Source: G963662905 sp963662905 (GTDB lineage: Bacteria; Bacteroidota; Bacteroidia; Bacteroidales; WRLA01). Taken from it: a DNA stretch of 64,000 nucleotides. The translations under genes and the position numbers were made by a program. Of this stretch, positions 44,756 to 51,665 are shown in pieces. Under the pieces are notes generated by a model that saw only the letters and a list, made by a program, of their open reading frames with translations, searched no databases and was not told the origin of the DNA. The stretch lies in the NCBI GenBank assembly GCA_963662905.2, contig CAXXFD010000001.1:124001-188000 (forward strand). Reading direction: 5' to 3'. Position 1 is the first letter of the stretch; each line of letters begins with the position of its first letter.

Positions 44756-45706
44756 TTACTTTTTTAAAATCCGGAAAACAATGTGGACGCCAATTCCCAG
44801 CAAAGTGATGCCAAAAATAAGCAGGCTGATAAGGTTTAGGTAATAATTCCTGTTGGCACCGATAACATAGGCATCACCAAGAAAAACGGCATTAAAAAAA
44901 CCTGCTTTATTTCGGTTCTCTTTTGCCTGATGCTTGTATAATGTAGCCATAAGGAGTGAGTTTACGGAATGGCACTCCACGCATTTTTTTAACGCTTGCT
45001 CTTTGGGCAGGATTTTATGGGCTACAAGCACATCAGGATTTGGTTCTGCATGGCATTCAAGGCAACGAACACTTTTGAAATGCTCTTTCTGCTTAGGCAA
45101 CCAATTGTGATTTTCAATAATATCTGAACTATTTTGCTCTGAAAGCAGCGATGTGTTTTTCCCGCTTGCATGGCATTTGAGACACATCTCGTTTGATTTC
45201 AAAACGATATCCCGCATATTGTTTTCGCTGCGCAACAAAACCTTATAGGTATGCGGATCATGGCAATTCCAGCAATTGAAGGATTCATTATATTTTTCAG
45301 CATGCACACTTTCGTTATAAGCTTCTGTGATCCCTTCAAAATTAAACCGGGCATGTTTTTCGTCACCGGCATGGCAATCCATGCAACCATAGATTGGTTC
45401 CATGCGCAGTTCTCCGGCATGAGGGAAATCCTCATATTCATAAGAATGACAATCAATGCACTTGAATGACTTATGATTGGAATGGTAAAAATCCAGAGAA
45501 TCGAAAACCTGATAGGGATTCATCCTTTTCGTGACCATGCGCTCGGTCCAGTCATTATAAAAACTGTAATAATCCTGGCCATGGCATTTGAGGCATTTTT
45601 GATTGCTCACAACATGCTCGGGCAGGCTATCGTTCAGGCCCACTCCAAGGAGCAATATAGGCGCCATGCCTGATAATATTGTCAGAATGATTAAAGATCT
45701 CATCAT
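44756..45706 (-). CDS. Membrane-anchored heptaheme cytochrome c
   Basis: Seven CxxCH haem sites are readable: CLKCH, CIDCH, CMDCH, CWNCH, CLKCH, CLECH and CVECH. A signal sequence (MMRSLIILTILSGMAPILLL) and a C-terminal helix (YLNLISLLIFGITLLGIGVHIVF) anchor it to the inner membrane facing the periplasm. The frame is open to 45730, where the first codons are TTG and ATG; I place the start at 45706 (or 45703) in front of the signal peptide. With the cytochrome b it forms a likely quinol-oxidising module. Confidence 0.88.
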   Translation of the reverse strand: MMRSLIILTILSGMAPILLLGVGLNDSLPEHVVSNQKCLKCHGQDYYSFYNDWTERMVTKRMNPYQVFDSLDFYHSNHKSFKCIDCHSYEYEDFPHAGELRMEPIYGCMDCHAGDEKHARFNFEGITEAYNESVHAEKYNESFNCWNCHDPHTYKVLLRSENNMRDIVLKSNEMCLKCHASGKNTSLLSEQNSSDIIENHNWLPKQKEHFKSVRCLECHAEPNPDVLVAHKILPKEQALKKCVECHSVNSLLMATLYKHQAKENRNKAGFFNAVFLGDAYVIGANRNYYLNLISLLIFGITLLGIGVHIVFRILKK

Positions 45707-45891
45707 TTCATCATATTTGGTTTTCATCAATAAAGCCCGCTCTATAATACACTTAAATCGTGTAGCATCCTGTTTTTGGTTCGCATCCGCCGAAAAAGCC
45801 CGCTCACTTTCCCGCAGCTAAAAGGGCGTGCCCGGAAAATGCCATCTTCGGACTTTTGAGTACTGGCACACCTGAAACTGAAAACAAGGAG

Positions 45892-45928
45892 TCCGCGAAG
45901 TTTCGGGAGACATTATGGACAAGCTCTA
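45892..45928 (-). repeat. REP-like palindromic repeat, copy 1
   Basis: On the minus strand it begins at the stop codon of the monoheme cytochrome gene as TAGAGCTTGTCCATAATG and continues into TCTCCCGAAACTTCGCGG, which contains an imperfect CCCGAA/TTCGGG palindrome. A related sequence follows the GH3 stop (58391-58426), and a weaker one follows the hexaheme gene (47797-47830). Confidence 0.6.
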
Positions 45929-46342
45929 TTTAGCCAGTGTCCTTATATAATTAACAACAGCCCAGCGATCTTCGGCTTCGGGTATTTCTTTCTCAAAATT
46001 TGGCATTTCATCCCTGCCAATGAATGACATATAATATATGGAACCATCGCTGTATTTCTGGAAATCCGCACCGGAGAGGTCATCCATTGGGGTTTCCAAT
46101 TGCTTGGCTCTTGGCCCATCGCCCAGACCTTTGTTTCCGTGGCAGGACTTACAATGTTTTGCATACATCATTTTACCTACGCGCAAAAGAGCCTTGTCGC
46201 CTTTGTGAGGGTTCTCCATGCTTTTATACTTTTCAGGGATCTCCCACGGTTTTTTTTCAGCATTTTGAGGGCTTGCAAAAGACATTAATACAAAAGCGGC
46301 AAGTGCAAGGCAGCTTAAAAGTGTAAATCGGGTTAAGTTCAT
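45926..46342 (-). CDS. Monoheme cytochrome c, periplasmic
   Basis: About 138 residues from the ATG at 46342 (MNLTRFTLLSCLALAAFVLM, a signal peptide); the frame opens at 46372. The single haem site is CKSCHGNKGLGDGP, with a distal Met probably in RDEMPNFEKEIPEAEDRW, the usual class I ligand region. It should shuttle electrons in the periplasm between the inner-membrane and outer-membrane cytochromes of this cluster. It is downstream of the DUF5777 barrel gene in the same direction. Confidence 0.9.
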   Translation of the reverse strand: MNLTRFTLLSCLALAAFVLMSFASPQNAEKKPWEIPEKYKSMENPHKGDKALLRVGKMMYAKHCKSCHGNKGLGDGPRAKQLETPMDDLSGADFQKYSDGSIYYMSFIGRDEMPNFEKEIPEAEDRWAVVNYIRTLAK

Positions 46343-46372
46343 CGTATTCAGGTTTATTGTTAATATTTTCAT

Positions 46373-47245
46373 TTAAAAACTCCACAAACGGGTGATATTA
46401 AAGCCGAAGAAAAAATCTCCTTCAGTCCAGTCATTGGTATTATAAAGCATATTATACTGAGGCACCAATGCCCTTGAAGAAGCAATGAACAATTGGAATG
46501 CGTGGGTACTCGTGGATATCTCCCATCCTATTGCCAGATTTGGCTTCGGTTTGAGCACAGGATCAGCATTTTCATACAATCCGCTGAACTCGATGGGCTG
46601 ATCATAGCAAATGATGATCGATGACTGCGGGCTGATACGGGCTCTTCCGGAGAAAGAAATACTTACTTTATCGTGCTCATAGCCTTTATGCACAGAATTT
46701 ATATGTGAAAAAGCAGGAGCAAGCTGAAGCGAAACAGCATGATTGATTTTTCTGGAAATAATCAGCTGAGCAAAATAGCTCAAACGGTTACTAAAAGCAT
46801 ATTCGGCGCCAAAAACATCTTTATTGCGCGCATCAATTGCCATATTTCCATAAAATGCCACACTCACAGGTATGCTGTTTTTTCGGGTCTGCTGAAAAAG
46901 CACATACTTTAGACGGAAATCCTGAAGTTTATTATCCTTTGTTGTACCAAAACCGATCATCAGGTTATCCCGGAGGCTGTAATTAACGCCCAGGCGTATG
47001 TTGCTGGCAGCGTAGATTCCATATAAATCGCCGAGATTGTCTATTTTTCCAAAACGGTGCTCAATGATAAATTCCAGCGTATTTTTAACGGGAACGAATA
47101 CGGTTTGGTCATCAATAAGAATCCCGCTTTCAAAAGGCGGACGCACCGGTTTATCTTTCTGGGCGACACTATCTTTTTGGGCAATGCTATCATTGATGCC
47201 AACACAAAGTAAAAAGCTAATGATAATGAGGATATATTTATTCAT
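46373..47245 (-). CDS. DUF5777 outer-membrane beta-barrel protein
   Basis: A 290-residue protein with a signal peptide (ILIIISFLLCVGINDSIAQ) and many alternating beta strands ending in FNITRLWSF, with a terminal aromatic residue typical of outer-membrane barrels. The motif VPVKNTLEFIIEHRFGKID near residue 50 is the DUF5777 signature. This family is commonly found beside c-type cytochromes in Bacteroidota. A role as a pore or scaffold for electron transfer across the outer membrane is a hypothesis. Confidence 0.8.
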   Translation of the reverse strand: MNKYILIIISFLLCVGINDSIAQKDSVAQKDKPVRPPFESGILIDDQTVFVPVKNTLEFIIEHRFGKIDNLGDLYGIYAASNIRLGVNYSLRDNLMIGFGTTKDNKLQDFRLKYVLFQQTRKNSIPVSVAFYGNMAIDARNKDVFGAEYAFSNRLSYFAQLIISRKINHAVSLQLAPAFSHINSVHKGYEHDKVSISFSGRARISPQSSIIICYDQPIEFSGLYENADPVLKPKPNLAIGWEISTSTHAFQLFIASSRALVPQYNMLYNTNDWTEGDFFFGFNITRLWSF

Positions 47246-47263
47246 ATTGATATCATTTTAGGG

Positions 47264-47647
47264 TTAATTATTCATGGCGCCTTGTTGTATCCAGATAAGC
47301 ACCAACGCTTCATTTGCAGTTGAATAGATGCCCGGATGAGGATCGGGATTGGCTGTTGAAGGAACCAGGTAAATCGGGCTAAGAGCAGGCTCGGAGGGAT
47401 TAAGCAGGCTCAGATTAATAATATTTGAATAGGCTTTATCCGCTGCGAGCGAAAACTGCGTTCCGGAAGAGCTATGGCAGGCCGTACAATTATCCTGTTC
47501 AAATATTGGGGCAATATCCGAGGCAAACGATAATGTATCCGTTGGATCTATATCTGGCGAAACCGGTTCAATAAAGTCATAATCGCAGGCAGCCAATAAA
47601 AACAATGCCACCATTACAATCAGTATGCCTTTGAATTTCATTTGCAT
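47264..47647 (-). CDS. Small haem-binding lipoprotein (one CxxCH)
   Basis: A 127-residue protein with a lipobox (VALFLLAAC, Cys near residue 21) and one haem site, CTACHSSSG. The context SFASDIAPIFEQDNCTACH and the C-terminal ALVLIWIQQGAMNN are typical of small Bacteroidota outer-membrane cytochrome lipoproteins. The second Met (MKFKGILI) may be the start. It lies 18 bases before the DUF5777 gene. Confidence 0.85.
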   Translation of the reverse strand: MQMKFKGILIVMVALFLLAACDYDFIEPVSPDIDPTDTLSFASDIAPIFEQDNCTACHSSSGTQFSLAADKAYSNIINLSLLNPSEPALSPIYLVPSTANPDPHPGIYSTANEALVLIWIQQGAMNN

Positions 47648-47796
47648 AGTTTTTCGTTTTTGAGGATTAGATATTATTCAAAGAGAGACTCTTCCAATCT
47701 TGGTTCAGGACATCTCCCAAAACTTCGAAATATTTGAATAATAATTTATTGCGATGTGCCTGTAAACCGGGCGAAGCAAGTATTTAATTATTCGTC

Positions 47797-47830
47797 AAAA
47801 CCTCAAAGTTTCGGGAAAGACCGTGGACTT
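47797..47830 (-). repeat. REP-like repeat, divergent copy
   Basis: On the minus strand AAAGTCCACGGTC leads into TTTCCCGAAACTTTGAGG, resembling copies at 45892 and 58391. A further inverted piece, CTCCCAAAACTTCG, is at 47714-47727 on the plus strand. Confidence 0.4.
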
Positions 47831-47842
47831 TATTGCCGGAAA

Positions 47843-48880
47843 CTAATTCAGGGACTCGATGGAGTTGGACAATAAGGCCTTGGCATATTTATTATTATGC
47901 GAGCCACCGCTCCGGTCTTCAAGCACCATGAGATAATTCAATACTCCGCCGGCCTGATCAGCAGTTAGCGTTCCGGGCACAACATGATTTGCGCTGTCCA
48001 AAGCGCCTTGTTCGATCAATACTGAGCGCAGGTCGGTCAAAAGCGCATCAATTTCTGCTTTGGAATCGTGCACCAATGCATCCAGGTCTTCTCCTTCGTG
48101 GCATTGAACACAGCCTGCTTCATTAATGGCTCCATGGCCATGATACAGATATGTCATCCCCATTGTATGTCCACCGGCCTGAGCACCATAAGCTGATGCC
48201 ATATGACAGCTAACACAGCTGTTTTCAACTAAATCGGTATGTTTTGAATTAACGTATGACATACTGCCTTCCACTTCATAACCACCGGTTCCGGCCATCA
48301 TTGTGCCCTGTGGCCCGTGGTGTGGTCCCCAATAAGGCGAACCTACAGTAACTTCACTGCCACCGGGAACCGGGAACGGATCCGGAATACGCGGTTGATG
48401 ACAATTGATACAAAGGTTTCCTTTCCCCTGATCCGAAATGGCACCATTGATCCAAAACTGCACCGGGCCACTGGCCTGTAATGCCCAATCTTCTTCGGTG
48501 TATGTTTGATGGATCTTATGACAGGTATAACAATTTACCTGTGTTGGATTTGGAATAGGCTCCGTTGTTTCCATAGCGCCCGTTTGCATCACTTCAACAA
48601 ATCCCTGGCTTGTATGGCAAGGCGCACAGCTCACATCATTTCGCTCAAAAGTACTACCTGTTGCATGCCCGGAAGCCTCCCATTGCACGCTGGCTGCAGC
48701 AATGTGTTGCGAATCGTCATGACACTTTACGCAACTCGCAGTCCCATCCTGGCCATCAATACCATCCTGGCCGTTTAAACCATCTTTTCCTGCCGGGCCT
48801 TCTTTGGTGCAGGAAGAAATAATAAAGGCAAATAAAAATGCCGTTGCAGCAAATACGGCGATCAATTTAAACTTTTTCAT
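47843..48880 (-). CDS. Hexaheme cytochrome c lipoprotein with collagen-like stalk
   Basis: 345 residues from the ATG at 48880 (MKKFKLIAVFAATAF...SSC); the frame opens at 48922 but the first 14 residues are basic and not signal-like. After the lipobox cysteine come about six Gly-X-Y triplets (GPAGKDGLNGQDGIDGQDG), then six haem motifs: CVKCH, CAPCH, CYTCH, CINCH, CVSCH and CVQCH. The stalk would lift the haem domain off the outer membrane. It begins the leftward cytochrome cluster and faces the FNR-like regulator across a 319-base region. Confidence 0.9.
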   Translation of the reverse strand: MKKFKLIAVFAATAFLFAFIISSCTKEGPAGKDGLNGQDGIDGQDGTASCVKCHDDSQHIAAASVQWEASGHATGSTFERNDVSCAPCHTSQGFVEVMQTGAMETTEPIPNPTQVNCYTCHKIHQTYTEEDWALQASGPVQFWINGAISDQGKGNLCINCHQPRIPDPFPVPGGSEVTVGSPYWGPHHGPQGTMMAGTGGYEVEGSMSYVNSKHTDLVENSCVSCHMASAYGAQAGGHTMGMTYLYHGHGAINEAGCVQCHEGEDLDALVHDSKAEIDALLTDLRSVLIEQGALDSANHVVPGTLTADQAGGVLNYLMVLEDRSGGSHNNKYAKALLSNSIESLN

Positions 48881-49199
48881 AATGTATCGGTTTTTTCGTT
48901 TGGTTCGTACATGGATTTCCAATCATCAATAATACACTCTTTTTGGCCCGAATCCTCAGGCGTAACTAACTAAGGGATCAGGTTTTAGGGGATACATTTG
49001 CTTGTTTGCATTGATATTTGTCAACGGAGATTTGATCAATATCAGCGGAAGTTTGTTATAGGATATATAAACCCGTCTTTAAGAGTTGTTTAGAAAATAT
49101 TTTCATAGGAAAAAACCCTGTATTTGTATAGGGCGTGGAGCCTAAAACCGGGAGCACGGATTTATACAGCTCTTATTGACGACTTCGTAATTGGGACTT
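48881..49199. other. Divergent control region, cytochrome cluster / FNR-like regulator
   Basis: These 319 bases hold no gene. The notable content is two FNR-box-like sequences at 49011-49024 and 49032-49045. No exact TAnnTTTG element was seen at the usual distance from either start, so expression may depend on an activator. Confidence 0.6.
49011..49045. promoter_or_regulatory. Pair of FNR/CRP-type operator sites
   Basis: TTGATATTTGTCAA (49011-49024) and TTGATCAATATCAG (49032-49045) each match the 14-bp FNR consensus TTGATNNNNATCAA with one mismatch. Their centres are 21 bp apart, two helical turns, so both dimers would lie on the same face. They sit between an FNR-like gene and the multiheme cluster. 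Confidence 0.65.
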
Positions 49200-49895
49200 A
49201 TGGCAGCAATTCATGAAAAACTTCATTGTAAGCATTGCGCATGCAGGCAGAAAATATTTGATTCCCTGACTGATGAGGAATTTGAGATTATAAACAAAGG
49301 CAGATATGAGATCAAATATAATATGGGTGAAACCATCAGCAAGCAAGGAACAGCACTCACACATATTTCCTGCTTTACTTCAGGTATGGCGAAAGTTTAT
49401 ATCGAAGGTGTCAGGCATAAAAACCTCATCATTGAAATCCTGAAAACCGGTGATATAATTGGCGGACCGGGCATGTACACAGACTTTAAGCACCATCATA
49501 CAATCACTGCCCTTACCCCAACATATATTTGCCATATTGATGCACATGCTTTTGAAGAAGTAGTTGCGCGAAACAATAATTTCGCTTTGGCCCTGCTTAA
49601 AAAAAATAATAAAAGGCTCATGATGAGCTTTGCGAAATTTGTTCACCTCACACAAAAACATATGGCCGGACGCATTGCAGACGCCATTATTTATCTGGCT
49701 GATGATATCTATAAAAGTGAAAAATTCCACACCGAAATATCCCGCCAGGATTTAGCGGACATGACTGCCATGACAAAGGAATCTGCCATCAGGATCCTTA
49801 GAAACTTCCGCGATAATGACATCCTTTATTGCGAAGGAAATGACTTTGAAATTTATGACAGGACACGGCTGGAAAACATCAGCCAAACCGGATAG
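49200..49895 (+). CDS. Crp/Fnr-family regulator with FNR-like cysteines
   Basis: 231 residues from the ATG at 49200. A cyclic-nucleotide-binding beta-roll spans about 25-125, a dimer helix follows (LKKNNKRLMMSFAKFVHLTQ), and the winged HTH is ISRQDLADMTAMTKESAIRI. Cysteines C10, C13 and C15 (LHCKHCACRQKIF) precede the beta-roll, and C111 (PTYICHID) falls where FNR has C122. Together they could hold an oxygen-sensitive [4Fe-4S] cluster, although the N-terminal spacing (CxxCxC) is shorter than in E. coli FNR. Position suggests control of the adjacent cytochrome genes. Confidence 0.85.
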   Translation: MAAIHEKLHCKHCACRQKIFDSLTDEEFEIINKGRYEIKYNMGETISKQGTALTHISCFTSGMAKVYIEGVRHKNLIIEILKTGDIIGGPGMYTDFKHHHTITALTPTYICHIDAHAFEEVVARNNNFALALLKKNNKRLMMSFAKFVHLTQKHMAGRIADAIIYLADDIYKSEKFHTEISRQDLADMTAMTKESAIRILRNFRDNDILYCEGNDFEIYDRTRLENISQTG

Positions 49896-50026
49896 GACTC
49901 TTTTTTATTTTCAATCGCTATGGTTTTTCATATGCCCACCCTAATGAAATTTAGTTTTCCCGATTGAAAACACACAATAGCAGCAAATTTCCTTCCTCAC
50001 TTCTCACTTTATTAAAAAATTTGTAG

Positions 50027-50048
50027 TATGTTTGAACATTTAAACATA
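50027..50048 (+). promoter_or_regulatory. Operator overlapping the -7 element of the GntR operon
   Basis: TATGTTT (50027-50033) and AAACATA (50042-50048) form a perfect 7-bp inverted repeat with an 8-base centre; extended outward by four bases on each side, 10 of 11 positions pair. TATGTTTG at 50027-50034 also matches the -7 consensus TAnnTTTG. A repressor bound here would block RNA polymerase, so autoregulation by the GntR protein encoded 5 bases downstream is likely. Confidence 0.65.
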
Positions 50049-50052
50049 GTAC

Positions 50053-50787
50053 ATGAACTTATCCATAGACCATACAAGTCCGCTGCCCTTGCATATGCAG
50101 GTTGAACAGCTGCTGCGGGAATTGATTAAAGATGAAAAATATATTAACGGAAGTCCTTTACCCAAAGAGGTTGATCTGTCCAAATTGCTTGGGATCGCAC
50201 GTAATACCATTCGTCAGGCCACAAACAAAATGGTTTATGAAGGAACGCTTGTCCGTAAGAAAGGCGTGGGCACTTTTGTGCGTTCCAATAATGTGAGTAC
50301 GCGTTTGGATAATTGGTCGAGTTTTACGGAAGAAATGAGCCGTATGGGGGTGCATTTTGAGAACCTTAGCATAGAAACGGCCCTTATTCAGGCAGACGGG
50401 CATATCGCAAAAAAACTCCATATAAATGAGGGGAAAGAAATCCTTGAACTGAGGCGTTTGCGTGGGGATAAGGATGAGCCATTTGTTTATTTCAAATCCT
50501 ATTTTCACCCCCGGATTGAACTGAAGGAAAGCGAGGATTTCTCCCAACCATTGTACGAAATCCTTGAGAACCGTTACTCCACGCGTGCTGTGACATCCAG
50601 GGAGGAAATACAGGCCATAGAAGCAGATAATGAAATCGCATTATTGCTGAAAGTGAAAAAGGGTGCGCCAATTCTATTCAGGAAAAGACTGGTGCTTGAT
50701 CCGGGAGAGCGAATCATTGAGTACAATCTGTGCTACTACCGCAGCGATAAATTTACCTACACCATTGATATCAAAAGGAACGAATGA
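50053..50787 (+). CDS. GntR-family (HutC/UTRA) transcription regulator
   Basis: A 244-residue regulator. The winged HTH is at the N-terminus (PLPLHMQVEQLLRELIKDEK; LPKEVDLSKLLGIARNTIRQ). A UTRA ligand domain from about 90 contains LELRRLRGDKDEPFVYFKSY and ISRPxxx-like sequence ending RIIEYNLCYYRSDKFTYTID. UTRA regulators sense sugars or their phosphates. It is the first gene of a mannose-related operon and overlaps the next gene by four bases (ATGA). The inverted repeat over its own promoter points to autoregulation. Confidence 0.92.
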   Translation: MNLSIDHTSPLPLHMQVEQLLRELIKDEKYINGSPLPKEVDLSKLLGIARNTIRQATNKMVYEGTLVRKKGVGTFVRSNNVSTRLDNWSSFTEEMSRMGVHFENLSIETALIQADGHIAKKLHINEGKEILELRRLRGDKDEPFVYFKSYFHPRIELKESEDFSQPLYEILENRYSTRAVTSREEIQAIEADNEIALLLKVKKGAPILFRKRLVLDPGERIIEYNLCYYRSDKFTYTIDIKRNE

Positions 50788-51665
50788 CAGATATAGTAAA
50801 ATATTGTTTAGGTGCCGATATAGGAGGTTCACATATTTCTGCAGCGCTGGTCAATATGGATAAAAAGGCTGTTGTTGCTGAATCATATCGCGAGCGAAAA
50901 ACAGATGCACAAGCTCCTGCCTCTGACATCCTGGAAGCTTGGTCTGAGCTGATGCAACAAGTGTTGTTTGCTCGCCCAATAACTGCTGTTTCAGGCATTG
51001 GGATTGCTGTTCCCGGTCCCTTTGATTATAAAAAAGGGATTTCTAAAATCCTGAATGTTGGAAAATTCGATCATCTTTTTGGCGTGAATGTCAGGCAGTA
51101 CCTCAGCACGAATCTTAATGTAGCTTTGTCTGAAATAAGCTTCATCAATGATGCTTCCGCATTTGCCCTTGGCGAATATTCCACTATATCTGATAAGTAC
51201 AGCCGGATATTGGCCATTACCCTGGGAACCGGTTTTGGCAGCACTTTTATTCACGATGGCGTACCTCAATCTGAGATGCTTTATCATTTTCCCTATAAGG
51301 AATCCATAGCGGATGATTATTTCTCTACCCGTTGGTTTGTAAAAACCTATAATGCGCGGAGCAGGAATCAAATCACCAATGTAAAAGACCTAACAGAATT
51401 GGCTGAATCAGGGGATGCAGTAGCCATTGAATTGTTTGAAGGGTTTGGGAATGATTTGGGTAAATTCCTGCACCAATTTGTCGTTAATAATAAGGTTGAA
51501 TGTTGCATCATTGGTGGCAATATCAGCAAAGCCTGGGCCTATTTTGCGCCGCATTTGCTACAAAAAACCGAATGCCCTGTGATCAAGGCAAAAGGCAACA
51601 ATTATTCATCCATAACAGGAGCAGCATTAAGCACAAAATTGAATCCAAATGAGTTCAGATATTAG
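50784..51665 (+). CDS. ROK-family sugar kinase lacking the zinc motif
   Basis: A 293-residue sugar kinase-like protein. The phosphate loop is LGADIGGSHISAAL, the catalytic aspartate is in FINDASAFALGEY, and ILAITLGTGFGSTFI is the second phosphate loop. The CxCGxxGCxE zinc signature of most ROK kinases is absent; YHFPYKESIADDYFS occupies that place. The operon (PMI, MFS porter, alpha-mannosidase) suggests mannose 6-phosphorylation. The stop overlaps the PMI gene by 17 bases. Confidence 0.85.
   Translation: MTDIVKYCLGADIGGSHISAALVNMDKKAVVAESYRERKTDAQAPASDILEAWSELMQQVLFARPITAVSGIGIAVPGPFDYKKGISKILNVGKFDHLFGVNVRQYLSTNLNVALSEISFINDASAFALGEYSTISDKYSRILAITLGTGFGSTFIHDGVPQSEMLYHFPYKESIADDYFSTRWFVKTYNARSRNQITNVKDLTELAESGDAVAIELFEGFGNDLGKFLHQFVVNNKVECCIIGGNISKAWAYFAPHLLQKTECPVIKAKGNNYSSITGAALSTKLNPNEFRY

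Noticed and set aside
45717..45730. A third FNR-box-like sequence, TTGGTTTTCATCAA, near the heptaheme gene start
   Set aside because: One mismatch to consensus, but it lies within 30 bases of the start codon where an activator site would not work; probably chance.
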